From: Sporothrix humicola
Taxonomy: Eukaryota; Ascomycota; Sordariomycetes; Ophiostomatales; Ophiostomataceae
Assembly: GCA_021396245.1 (NCBI GenBank)
Contig: WNYE01000051.1
Coordinates: 130,701-194,700, forward strand
Reading direction: 5' to 3'
DNA length: 64,000 nt
The notes below the pieces were generated by a model, which ran no database searches, had not been told where the DNA came from, and saw only the letters and a program-made list of their open reading frames with translations. Every line of letters begins with the position of its first letter. Position 1 is the stretch's first letter. The position numbers and the translations under genes were made by a program. This document shows positions 33,901 through 43,600 of the stretch, in pieces.

Positions 33901-34194
33901 GAAATGGGTACCGTCACGTTTAGCGAGCTCGAACGCGGTGCTTCGAGGACAGGGCTGACTCCTCACATGATAGACGGTAGTGGAGGCGGCGGCGGCGGCG
34001 ACGTTGACTCAGGCATCCACCTCCCGTCGGCCGACATGAGCAGCAACGGCGGCGGCAGCAACCACCCGAACGCGAACCCCAACAACCCCAACGGAGGCCC
34101 GTGGGTCGATGAGTGGCTGATGATGGAGCCGCAGGGCGACTTTGGCCTCGGCAACTGGTTCTTTCCCTACAACGACCGGATCAACAACAGTTAG
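30922..34194 (+). CDS. Zn2Cys6 transcription factor with fungal-specific regulatory domain
   Basis: A single exon encodes 1090 residues from ATG at 30922. The frame is open 26 codons further to 30844, but the later start places the basic region and zinc cluster near the N-terminus as usual. Cysteines 20, 23, 30, 36, 39 and 46 give the C-x2-C-x6-C-x5-C-x2-C-x6-C binuclear cluster, preceded by RKRRRP. Residues about 150-180 contain RLAKTRLFGRTHWMNNMDEF. The middle-homology domain (about 200-830) includes the LYFNVFEPQFRILHMPTFRREY block and the SFAQSEMRRRLWATILEL motif. The C-terminus is low-complexity (Met/Asn/Gly/Ser-rich) with a Gly-run and a likely acidic/aromatic activation end. The target genes are unknown. 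It stands next to a GH115 gene but with separate promoters. Confidence 0.9.
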   Translation: MSDITAPRPARKRRRPAVVCAECRRRKIACDRKTPCGQCALHNVECVYVTGSVPPPYGRPLRAPVSPGSQPGLAVPGERNDLATGNVQPATAGGSTSTTTAAGATGAVDGPPATTTSPLDEEEEVAPGAELTNTMVSLGERSSRFGGRLAKTRLFGRTHWMNNMDEFKDIHSLTHLVHFVTGSVIYKSMRTCKRIARVIKADELARIAALPEENEPLWLEVPPRAVADRLVELYFNVFEPQFRILHMPTFRREYEAFMEEQDQSQPASPSRHDEPPKELATHTTPKNGQGGASADFMVKLVLVLAMGSCFYDGEKDDLEATESPSDKATGGSAASENHARMTAAAAAAALHDRLRIAAARAVQRMDVSYCAPLDKHRLNLDTLQIYCLVTLARQTTALDLGDDLTWFTTGGLLHTAFGMGLNRDPSHFKSLSFAQSEMRRRLWATILELVVQSSLDQGMPPLISTDDYDCSPPLNLDDDAFGVDGDATSLEGNAYDHITVDLPIHGVAMPGQGTGIGGSKKRKGGPGAAPGSGPRQSIASNDGLGAGNVGSGESLLPRGEQSFRRPAVPRKGHPDTVFTHTSMQRLLCRSLPIRLKITKALNGLGAGLTYERALQLSADLLETCRYAAASLRGAPLMWRTNEPANEKEKAAQEIERAAFAKLRIAFYEILTRRFHHSLHSPFARKAGNNVQFFYSRRARIETVLRLLSFFRRPTTHATMLADVNTPIASDESTVTEKESGIPMTLLKPTAAEDPCRRLWLIGRGMLKCTMVDIKATAVIEMIHQLQEDYVPGSDLTLSQRELYDTVRTIIELAHARIEAGETNVKGYLFFRGALAQVDALMQGKPVRQVIIEAAQQSSTKTINTLKNLAARRGVALPDDLGGTNMGDDLDPPSISPVALQTDELVAGKTPGLAPASASVSAATSTTMVAPAMATNGSTPGGMYSGKLNNVSNHNNMSGGNIGGLTNMSMAAGLASTNPSTAGPSPSQILGMSSEMGTVTFSELERGASRTGLTPHMIDGSGGGGGGDVDSGIHLPSADMSSNGGGSNHPNANPNNPNGGPWVDEWLMMEPQGDFGLGNWFFPYNDRINNS

Positions 34195-34530
34195 GAAGAC
34201 ACTTGGTTCATAAGAAATAGAAGTGGACGGCGTTTTAGATTACTTTTGGTGGCTTTTGGTGGTGGGATCAACTCCCTAATTTTGATATCATTATATATGG
34301 ATATTTGGACATTGTCTATCATCTTCTCTTTACTCTTTGTACAATCTTGTTTACATATTTGCCCATCACACTTACACAGATACCTCTCCCGTCTGCCTTA
34401 TTGGCACCGACACGATGAATGAAAGCCATATCAATTCCAGCAAAGAACAAACCAAGCAAAACAAAAGCACTAAACACTATTGGTATATTACACGCAGGTC
34501 ACTCTTCTCCTCTCATCTCTCTCATCCCTC
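34195..34530. other. Convergent intergenic region
   Basis: Short 3' space between the Zn2Cys6 gene (+) and the flavoprotein gene (-). It is AT-rich at 34270-34350. No gene is seen. Confidence 0.6.
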
Positions 34531-35892
34531 TCATTCGTCATCCTCATACTTGACGCCCATGAAGTGCCACGACTGCTTCACATTCATGTCCTCGGCGTCG
34601 CCGCCCTTGGGCATCAGGATCGATTTCTTGCCCTCGTCGTCCAGGTCCATGTATACGACTGTGGCGTCTTTTCCGAGCGTCAGCTTCAGGGAGGGCTCGA
34701 CAACGTTTGGCACGTACTTGTGGCTCGCCTTCTTGCCGCCGATCGAGTCCACAATGTTGTCTGCAATGATCTCGGCCTGGTAATAACCTGCGCGCGCCAT
34801 CTTGGGCCCGCCCGTGGCCGCCACGTCGCCAAAGGCATAAATGAACGGCACCGTCGTCTCCGTCTTGCCGTCGCTCGTGACGACCTGCATGCCGGGCGTG
34901 ACGCGCACTTCACCGGTTTCCAACAAAACGCCCGAGTAGATGTCGTTGAACAAACTCGAGTTGGGCGTCTGGCCGGTGCACAGCAGGATGCAGTCGTAGT
35001 CCTTGGTGCGGCCGTCGGGGAACGTCAGGGTGCCGGCACCGCCAGCCACGTTCTCGTCGTTGGCATCCTTGTAAGTGATGCGTGCTCGCTGGCCGAGCTC
35101 GACCGTGATGCCCTGTTTTTCGAGCACACCGGCAACATGTTCGTGCAGCCGAGGACCAAACCGGTTGAGCAGCTGCATGCGCGAGTGCACGAGCGTCACG
35201 TCCTTGTCGGCCACCGAGTCGTCTTCGCTTTCTTTGCCTCCATTGGCTGCCCGATGTCTTTCCGCAACCACACCGGCATACGTCTTAATATCCGTCACCA
35301 GCTCGAGGCCGACTGCGCCGCCGCCGACAACGGCCACCGTCTTGGCCCGCCGGATGCGGTCCTGGAGCGTCTGGAGCTCCGAGCAGGCAGCGTTCTTGGC
35401 CTCCGAGCCCAGCAGTTTGGCCGGCGGTCGCTGCTGCGAGCCGGTCGCCACCACCAGGATGTCGTACGCCAAAGTCTCGCCCGACTCCAAAAGGACCGTC
35501 TTGTCGCCCGTCACAGACTTGGCCTGACCCTGCACAAAGCGGGCAATGCCCTGCTTGGCGCCCTTTTCGAGAATCTTGGCGTAGGCCATGAACGCCGTGC
35601 GCTCGTGGCCGGGGACGACCGCAAAACGGGGGAAGGCAAAGCTCCAATTGAAGTGGCTGTTCTTTTCCAGCAAGACAGCCTGCCAGCCGGTCGGGAGTGT
35701 TTCGGTGAGACGGGCCACGAGCTGGTAGCCGGCAAACGAGCCGCCCACAACCAGCACAATCCTGGGGTTGTCGCCGGGGCCCTTGTAGGTCCAGCTGTGG
35801 ATCATGGCGCGGATCTTGCGGACGAGCGCCGCGCCCGCGAAGCCGGGCAGGTAGGCGGCTAAAAAGCCGATGAAGCGGAGAGTGTCGCCCAT
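34531..35892 (-). CDS. AMID/FSP1-like FAD-dependent NAD(P)H oxidoreductase
   Basis: A single minus-strand exon encodes 453 residues. Residues 1-30 are hydrophobic with basic residues (LAAYLPGFAGAALVRKIR) and could anchor or target the protein to a membrane. The FAD-binding Rossmann strand RIVLVVGGSFAGYQLV is at about 44-59. The second, NAD(P)H-binding one, TVAVVGGGAVGLELV, lies mid-protein. ATGSQQRPP, LLCTGQTPNSSLF and the FAD-closing FIYAFGDVAATGGPKMA motif complete the pyridine nucleotide-disulfide oxidoreductase fold. It lacks a redox-active CxxxxC pair, as expected for the AIF/AMID/FSP1 branch. Members reduce quinones or act in cell-death pathways (yeast Aif1, human AIFM2). The exact substrate here is inferred. 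A long antisense frame covers the same DNA but is a coding-bias shadow. Confidence 0.88.
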   Translation of the reverse strand: MGDTLRFIGFLAAYLPGFAGAALVRKIRAMIHSWTYKGPGDNPRIVLVVGGSFAGYQLVARLTETLPTGWQAVLLEKNSHFNWSFAFPRFAVVPGHERTAFMAYAKILEKGAKQGIARFVQGQAKSVTGDKTVLLESGETLAYDILVVATGSQQRPPAKLLGSEAKNAACSELQTLQDRIRRAKTVAVVGGGAVGLELVTDIKTYAGVVAERHRAANGGKESEDDSVADKDVTLVHSRMQLLNRFGPRLHEHVAGVLEKQGITVELGQRARITYKDANDENVAGGAGTLTFPDGRTKDYDCILLCTGQTPNSSLFNDIYSGVLLETGEVRVTPGMQVVTSDGKTETTVPFIYAFGDVAATGGPKMARAGYYQAEIIADNIVDSIGGKKASHKYVPNVVEPSLKLTLGKDATVVYMDLDDEGKKSILMPKGGDAEDMNVKQSWHFMGVKYEDDE

Positions 35893-37291
35893 GCTGGGTG
35901 CGTAGCAGGCAGATGAGTTGTAATGGGGTGTAAGTTAATCTGAAGGGGGGGATGAAACAAGAAAGAATAGAGATGTTAGAAAATCAAAAGAAGTACTGAG
36001 GACAAGACGACCTCCGATGTAGGAAGAGACACCCAAGACCAAACGAGCAAGCGAGGCACACCTACTTTTTATTCAGTCATTTGGTTGCCAGCCGCCGCCG
36101 TCCTGTCCATGCACATGCGCTCTCGCTTGTACTTATTTATTTAAAGTGGTTGCGCCCAAGGCTGCCAAGTCGAGCGTGGGGACTGAGCTCGTTTGGACGC
36201 CAAGGGGTAGGATGTGCTATTTGCACGGCCAGAAAACAACCTTGTTAGACTGAGAACTCGGTGTTTAAAAGCTTCCGGGAGGCCTGGGAACTCCCGTGTA
36301 AGTTAAGCTTTTACGCTGTGGAATCCGGCGTGAGATTAGAGACAATGTCGGTATCTGAGATGCAGCTTAGATTGATTTGACAGAAGTATTTTACCAGAAT
36401 AAATACAAAGTGAATGGATTAGTCTTTATAGAGGGTGGCCTCCCAATTGTATTGTTTTTCTTTTCCAATACACCATTGTGACAGCCGTGCAAATAGCGAT
36501 CAGAAACACGGGCCTTGTCTGTAACTAAAACACCCGGCTAGATGCAGCTTGGATCCCACCTCGGGTTTTCCATGGAGCAAATGGGCGTAAATTAAGACGT
36601 AACAAGAAGTGAAAAGACCTTGCTGGGCGGTAGCGATAGCTTGTGCGAGCGTGTGGTAGCGATCCCGGTCGCCGACTTTTGGAAAGAACCGCATCTTATC
36701 TCCGCGCTGAGTATGCATTCGGCAAACTGTGCGCGAGGACTTTAGGCCTTATCAGATCAAACTGCATGTGCGGGCTTTCGGGCAGCTGGATCGGTCGTGA
36801 AACGTGGGACGCAGTCCAAATGGGAAGAAAATGAAAACGGACAGCAGGCTGCAGCTTAAAAGTCTCCGTCTGGCCAGATTGAAAGTCGACGTCGAGGCGT
36901 GTAAGACGGTTAAAGTCGAGGTCGTCGTCAGCACCAAGTCCTATTCGCACTGTATTATACTGTATGGTCACTGCGCCATGATGGCCAGACATCAACTTAA
37001 CAGGAGACAATTTACATTCACAAAGCAGAATTTTAAGCAAATGGATAATATTATTCAAACAGATCCCTTGTAGGTATTGAGCAAGTACAGACAACAAACA
37101 CAGATAACAGACCTTGCCAAAGTCGGGTCCAACAGAGTAGTCACTGTTGAACGAGACGAAAGACGACAAAAGCAGAAACGACCCAAGCACCAGTAGTAAA
37201 TATCAGAACGTAGACATAACAAGAAGGATGAGCAGTAACAGTAACAGTAGACAGTAATCAATAATTGCAAATGATCACGGCCGCCAGCCCC
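35893..37291. other. Intergenic region with a nested inverted repeat
   Basis: It holds the promoter of the flavoprotein gene on the left and the 3' end of the Mtc1 gene on the right. A nested inverted repeat lies at 36266-36313. The small frames at 36500-37270 show no family and no splice structure. Confidence 0.55.
36266..36313. repeat. Nested inverted repeat (hairpin or cruciform)
   Basis: The outer arms TAAAAGCTT (36266-36274) and AAGCTTTTA (36305-36313) are exact reverse complements. Inside them CGGGAG (36276-36281) pairs with CTCCCG (36291-36296) around a 9-base loop. The two stems are separated by one base on the left and eight on the right. It lies about 370 bp upstream of the flavoprotein start. 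Confidence 0.75.
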
Positions 37292-38860
37292 TTAAATAAC
37301 ACCCGCCCGGGCAGCCTCGCCGGCGTGGTCGGCCAGGATGTCCTCTTCGGGCCGCTTGCCGCGGCCGATGCTGCCGGCGCCGACACCCATACGGCGGGCG
37401 ACATAGCGCTGGGCGACGACGCCGACGGCGAGCGTCAGGGTCTCCTCGATCCACTCGGCGACCCACTCGCGCGGGTCGACGGCGCCGCTGTCGACAATCT
37501 CGCGGATGTCGTCGGGGAGGCCGTACAGCGACTCGGTCTCGTCTCTTTCGCTGTCGTCCTCCTCGCCGTTGTCCTCACCCCCGCTGGTGGCAGGCGTCAG
37601 GGTGCTCGGCTTGGCGTCGAGCCAGCGCGCCCACTTGGCGGGCATGGGTTGCGAGACGGTGTGGTAGACAATGTCATGCACAGGATCGCGGATGTGGACG
37701 GCGAATTGGACCTGGTCCTCGGCCTCGTCGGACTCGTCTTTGTCGCTCTCGTCGTCCTTGACCTCGGCCGCCACCGTAAAGGCCTGCACGGCCAAAAAGA
37801 TATCGGAGCGACGCACGGGGTTGGCCTCCGACACGGGCTCGAGGGCGCGCTGGCGGGCCACCTCGAGCCCGCGCTTGGCGTCGCCTTTCTTCTCGTCGCC
37901 TTCTTCGGTGCCGTAATGGGCCGCGTAGTACTCGTTGGCATACGCCTCGGCGCTGGCGCGGCACAGCTTGGTGCCCTCCTGCAGGCCGGGCACGGCGCCC
38001 AGGTCCCGCGGGTGGTGCACGACGCGCCACCACGGCCCGTCGCGCCAGCCGGCGGCGTTGCTGCCGGACGAGCCCGACGACTGCGACTCCTGGCCGCGTT
38101 GGATCACCAGCAGATCGCCGCCCTCGACCTGGGCCATGACGCGCGTAAACACGCCGTGCACCAGCGGGTCGAGCGACGGGTAGCCGACCATGTCGTGGGT
38201 GATGTGGATGAGGAGTCGCTCGTGTGAGGCAATGGGCGGCGCCAGCGTGTGCAGAATGTTGGTAAACGTCGGCAGGGCGCGGTGCCGCAGCTCTTCGCCG
38301 ACAAAGCCGCGCAGGGACGACACGTTGCCGCGGACCTGGTCGGCCCACTTCTTGGCCTCCTCGTTTTGCTGGATCTCCTTGACGGCGGCCTCGGCCTGCT
38401 TCATCGCGGCAGAGGCGGTCGACAGGATGCCGCCCCACCAGCCGCCGCCACCGCCAGAAGCTGCGGGGGCAGCCTCAACGGGGGCTTGGGCCAGTGCAGA
38501 CTCCACCGCCACCGGAGCAGACGGCGCCCGCTCGTCGGTGCTATTGCGGGCAGAATATGCCTTGCTGCTCTCGGCCGACCGGCGGGGAAGGGCAGCCCCA
38601 GGAGCAGGCGACCCTTTGGACGTGGGCACCTCTTTGGAGATGCGCGGAGTGTGCGGCCGCGAGACCTGCTCGCCGAGCTCGTTCTCCAGGTCGGCCAGGA
38701 TGTCCTTCTCGGCGGTGGCACTGACAGCAGCCTTGGTCTTTCCGGCCGTCTTGGCCTTGCCCGTCTTCTTGGGGGCAGCGGCCGGCTTCTCGTCGCCGAT
38801 GCCCTCAAAGAGCGAGTCGAGCTCGTCGTTGGTGTTGTTCTTGGCGCGCTTGGAGGCCAT
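37292..38860 (-). CDS. MTC1: Maintenance of telomere capping protein 1 (Mtc1)
   Basis: A single minus-strand exon encodes 522 residues. The N-terminus is charged and low-complexity, with the family opening DELDSLFEGIGDE at about 13-25 and DILADLENEL further on. A Gly/Trp-rich patch (SGGGGGWWGGILSTASAAMKQAE) and a helix with EEAKKWADQVRGNV lead into the conserved region RGFVGEELRHRALPTFTNILHTLAPPI, ERLLIHITHDMVGYPSLDPLVHGVF and the C-terminal REWVAEWIEETLTLAVGVVAQRYVARRMG. This pattern fits the fungal Mtc1 family (DUF5427). The yeast gene shows genetic interaction with the cdc13-1 telomere-capping mutant, but the protein is cytosolic and associates with membranes, so a direct telomere role is doubtful. 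It ends with a short Gly/Ala tail. Confidence 0.85.
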   Translation of the reverse strand: MASKRAKNNTNDELDSLFEGIGDEKPAAAPKKTGKAKTAGKTKAAVSATAEKDILADLENELGEQVSRPHTPRISKEVPTSKGSPAPGAALPRRSAESSKAYSARNSTDERAPSAPVAVESALAQAPVEAAPAASGGGGGWWGGILSTASAAMKQAEAAVKEIQQNEEAKKWADQVRGNVSSLRGFVGEELRHRALPTFTNILHTLAPPIASHERLLIHITHDMVGYPSLDPLVHGVFTRVMAQVEGGDLLVIQRGQESQSSGSSGSNAAGWRDGPWWRVVHHPRDLGAVPGLQEGTKLCRASAEAYANEYYAAHYGTEEGDEKKGDAKRGLEVARQRALEPVSEANPVRRSDIFLAVQAFTVAAEVKDDESDKDESDEAEDQVQFAVHIRDPVHDIVYHTVSQPMPAKWARWLDAKPSTLTPATSGGEDNGEEDDSERDETESLYGLPDDIREIVDSGAVDPREWVAEWIEETLTLAVGVVAQRYVARRMGVGAGSIGRGKRPEEDILADHAGEAARAGVI

Positions 38861-40624
38861 GGTGAGAGGAGGGGGCTGTCGGTAGCTAAAGGTCGATGTC
38901 GATGTCGATGCTGCGTCGAAGTGATGCTTGGTGATGCTTGATGATGCTGTCGATTGGGTTCAAGTAAGCATGTGAAGCTTGGAGAGGGGGCTAGGGAGAG
39001 AAGCTTTGTCGTACCTGTGTCTTCAGCCGATGTCTGGTATCTTCGATCAAAGAACCACGATCGTCGTCGATGCAAGCTGCAATGTGGTTGTAATCGCCAG
39101 TCGTCAATTAAGCTGGAAGCTGGCCGATTCTGTGGATGTTCGTATTGGTCAAAGTCCAAGGTCACCTTTACTGACCACTGACCTCCTGCTTGTCGTCACG
39201 GGCGATGCTCCACCTGTAATGACGGGCCTGCCCCACCTGCACCTCCTCTCTGTCTCTGAGTGTCTCTGAGTGGAAGATGCGCTAGTCCGAAAGGGGTACT
39301 AGACAAGCAGCCAATCACAGACGACTTCTCTTACAAGGCAAGAGGCACCTGAGCTGAGCAGTAAATTCTGTGGCTAGCTGTGGCTTGAAAGCTGGGGAAC
39401 GCAGAAGGGGGCATGACAAAAGACGAGCAAAACAACAACAATCAAAGCGATGAAAGGGATGATTCTTGGGACAAAGTCTGTTGGATATATTTATCGCCTT
39501 TATTACTTATACTTTCTGTTTTACTTGTCACTTGTATCTTTCGTCAACGGGCACAGAATGGCCATTGGAGTCGGTGACGCGACTGCCATCTGAGGAAGGA
39601 GCAACCCGCTGTCAGTGAGGCCAATCTGAGAAAAGTCGAGGCTGAAATCAGGCGAGCACATACGGAGCAACAAGGCAACAATGGGAGAGGAGGCTGTCAA
39701 TGGACATGGAATGACGGTTTGTGTCACCCTGAAAAGGCTTGTCATTGATTCTGAATGGCCTGTATAAACTGTATTGATTCCAGTCGCGTCCTTTCGGCAG
39801 TATTGCAGCGTTTTCTATTCTTCAATATCATCATTTTCTTCTTTCCGCCCTTTTAATTCTTCTCGACATCATGTTACTGTCGTCCAACTTTATCTCGTCC
39901 TCGCCTTTTCGCTCTTTTCTTTTCGTTTCCGTCTCGTCTCTTCTGGTCAGGTTGTCTTTTTGTCTTCCTTGTAATAGAACGCCCCACTATTCTTATTTTT
40001 TCTTGTCGCCCTATTGGCCCGCCGCCCTTTTATTAGTTTTTTCGTTTTTAGTGATCTCCCCTGTCTTCCTTCTGTCTTCAGGCGTCTTCGCCCTCTGTGG
40101 TGTCTGGTCCCGCCCGTCGCCGCCCGTCTTGCTGGCTCCTTCCTTGCCTTCTTTCCTCTCTCCTCATTGGTCAGCCGTGACCCCTTTGGCCCCATCTTTG
40201 GCCTTTTCTGTCTCCATTTGGCTCCTGGTTTGCCGGTTTGGCTGCTAGCGTGGTCCAGCGGCCAGGCCCAAACAGCGTGGTGTTGCGTTTAAAACTCTCT
40301 TACACACAAAAACAGCCACGAAGCTGGTGAAAAGGAAGGCACGAGAGAACGGGTGTATCAACGTCGCGACATTCTCAACGTCACGATCCTATTGTCACAT
40401 CCAGATCAATACGCGAATGCATCTCGTCGTCTTTTTGAGAGTGACGAGAGGATCGGCTTGATCTAGGTGACGGGGTGCTTTGTCGTGGTCGCGTCTTGCT
40501 GTCGCCTCCTTTCTTATTTTTCTTTCTTTTCTTCCTTTACCCCTACCCTCAACAACACATCTTTACCACAGCATCATCTCATCTATCACACTCATAATTA
40601 CTTTTACTGCCCTCTCCTCCCACC
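38861..40624. other. Divergent intergenic region
   Basis: This is the promoter space of Mtc1 (-) and the giant AT-hook protein gene (+). 39830-40240 is C/T-rich and 40490-40620 is a CT/CA-rich leader ending in CACCATGG. No other gene is supported. Confidence 0.55.
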
Positions 40625-43600
40625 ATGGACCGCGTGCGCGGTGGCAGCCGGTCGCGAGGCAGTGTTGGCGGCAGCGCACCGCCGTCTCACGCCTCGCAGC
40701 AAACACAACAAGCTGCTCCTTCCCATTCTGTTAATGCCAACGCAAACTCTACTTCTCAATCTTCCTCGCCTCATTCCCATTCCCATTCCCACTCTCACAA
40801 CCACTCTCTTACACAGTCCACCCCCTCCCAGCCCTCGCCCCGTCGCAGTCTGTCTCGCAGCCAGTCGTCGGCGTCTCCTGCGACGGCAGCCAACGGTCTG
40901 CATTTGCCCCCAGGCTCGTCGTCGTCGGGTGAAAATACTGCAGTCCCTGGACAAGCACAGTCTCAGACCCAGCCTGCCTCATCCACCCCAAAACGCAGCT
41001 CATCAACATCTGGATCTACATCTATTGCATCTCCATCTCACGCATCTTCTTCTCATTCCCACACGCACCCATTTCACCCTCCCCCTCCCCCTTCTTCCAG
41101 TCGGGGCCGTCCTCGCAATTCTCTTCGCCACGCCTCGCCCCAGTCGTCTCCGTCGACAGAACCTGGCGTGACGCAGACTCCCTCTCATCCATCTTCTCAT
41201 CCATCTTCTCATCCATCACATGCCCTCTCACTCCACACCCCCTCTGCTGGCATCTACTCGTCACAGCCCCTGACGGCCTCGCCGCCCGCCTCGCCAACCA
41301 TGGCTGGGTCGGCGTCGACAGCGACTGCCACGTCTGGACAGACGCAGACACCCAAAAACGCTCCCCCCATCACTCGTCGCCGCTCGTCTCGGGCCACCGA
41401 CACGGACCCGCCCATGACGCCCGCCCAGTCGTATGCGGCCGCCTATGCAGCAGCCGTCGCGGCCGAGGAGGCGGTCAAGGGCAAAGGGGGGCATTCTCTG
41501 CGGAAGCGGAGCCGGGTCGACAGTCATGCAGAGGAGACGCCTGCAAAGACGACGTCTTCAAATGGTGATGAGAAGGAGCCTGCTGAAGACGCCGCCACCA
41601 CTGAGACTGGCGACATCGCCGCCCCTGCTACCCGTGGCCGGAAACGCAAGACGGTCCACATTGGCTTCCGCAATTCCGGCAACAATGCCAGCAACACTGC
41701 CGACGAGGAGGTGGCATCGCCCCCTTCTCCAGCCATGGCCACCAAGAAGATCCGTCTTGTCCACCACGGACAGCCAGTAGAGACGTCGTCCAACAGCAAC
41801 GGCACGGCCGAAGCGTCGACAGCAAATGGTACTTTAGAACCTGCTGCCGCCTCCACTGAGACGCCTGCTCCAACGCCGCGTGGCCGTGGCCGTCCCCCTC
41901 TGCGCCGGCCAGCTATCCCTGCTGCCACTCCAGCGTCTGCCGCACCTGCTGATTCCTCCAACGGTGCAGCTGCTGCACCCGCCTCTCCCATGGTTCTGGA
42001 ATCCCCCTCGGGCACGGCCATTGTCGTCCACGACACCATCAAAGTCGGCGGCAGTCCCACCAGCAGCGACACCGAAGCCGACAACGGCTCCAACAACTCG
42101 GGCTCCAACGGCAACAACTCCAACGCCTCCTCGGCCGGAGCAACGCCTCTGCAGAGAACCGCTTCGAGCAACTCGTCCAATCTGTCGCTGCAGCAGGGCA
42201 GTCTCGCCAAGGCACTTCACCAGCTGCCGGCGTCGTCCACGACAACCACGACAACCACGACTGCGCCCAAGGCCGGCAAAGGCCCCACGTCGGCGCCCAG
42301 CTCGACCGCCAACGGCCACACGCCGGGCAAGGTCGGCCGCCCGCGTCGGACATCAACAGCTGCTGCGGCTGCATCTCTGGCCGCCGCGTCGACGCCCACA
42401 AAAGGCAAAGCCGTCTCGGCAGACACGTCGCCCGCGTCAAAGTCATCAAAGAATACGTCTCCCCAGAAGAGAGGCCACCACCACAGCCACTCCCACTCGC
42501 AGTCTCAGCAGTATAACAACCGCCTGATGGTCATTATTCCGCGCGACCTGAGCCGCTCGTCACCGGCCGTCTTCATGCTCACCTCGCTCGAAGACGAGAC
42601 ACGCTTCGTCGCCTATATGGAGGCCCGCGCCCACGACGCCAAGGCCGGTGCGTCTGTGCTGCCCAGCTACGACTCATTTGATTCAGTTGCCACGCTCAAG
42701 GGGGGCGAACAACCGGTGGTGGGCAAACAGGCAGACAAGGACGTTGTGCCAAAGACCGAGATTGAAGAGCCTATCAACTTTGACGGTGCTACTGACGTGG
42801 AGGCGCAAATTGCAAACGAGGCTGCTGAGAGTGGCAAAGTGCCCGCCACCGAAAAAGAAGACGTCCACATGGAAGACAGCCACGCTCTCGATATGTCGGC
42901 TGCCGAGAACACCCACACGCCCGCCAACAAAGCCCACTCCACCGCCTCTGACGACATGATGGACGACGCGCCCTCGCCCGTCGCTTTCCGCACCATGACC
43001 CGCCGCACCAGCACCAGGATTGCCTCTGCCGCCGCTCAAAAGGAGCTGGCCATTCTCGAGGCACATGAGGCCAGTCTCAAGGAGCAAAAGGCGGCCAAGG
43101 CTGCCGCGAAAGTGAATAAGGCTGCGTCGTCCTCCAAAGATGTCACATCCGCACCCAACTTTGCTAGCCGTAATGCGCGCCGCACGTCGGGTCCCCGTCC
43201 GTGGGAGAACCTCACGCCCTTTGAGAACGAAAACATCTTTTACCCCGAGCAGTTCTACGACAATGTCACCATGGCCACGACCACGTCGCTCGGAGGCGCT
43301 CCTGCAACCGCCTCAGCCACGCCCAATCCTGAGGCTGCCGACAAGACCGACCAGGACCAGGCCGACTCTGTCCAGAAAGACGACAGCACGCCCACACCTG
43401 CCGACCTCGAGGCCAAGTTGCAAGAAAAGATTGCCGCCGACACGCGTCTGGAAGAGGCTGCTGCAGCTGCTGCGGCTGCGGGTACTTCCTTTGCGTCGAC
43501 TGTCGCCACGCCCGATATCGTCGTCGACAGCGCCACCGGCAGCAACTCGGCCACACCTGCACCGCAGACGCCCATCGACCTGCCGGCTGCGTCGGCTGCA

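Noticed and set aside
23920..34194. GH115 plus Zn2Cys6 gene as part of a secondary-metabolite cluster
   Set aside because: There is no polyketide synthase, peptide synthetase, terpene synthase, P450 or tailoring set anywhere in the window.
34480..35862. 460-codon plus-strand open frame
   Set aside because: It lies wholly antisense to the AMID/FSP1-like gene, has no domain and is Arg/His/Val-rich, a shadow of high-GC codon use on the opposite strand.
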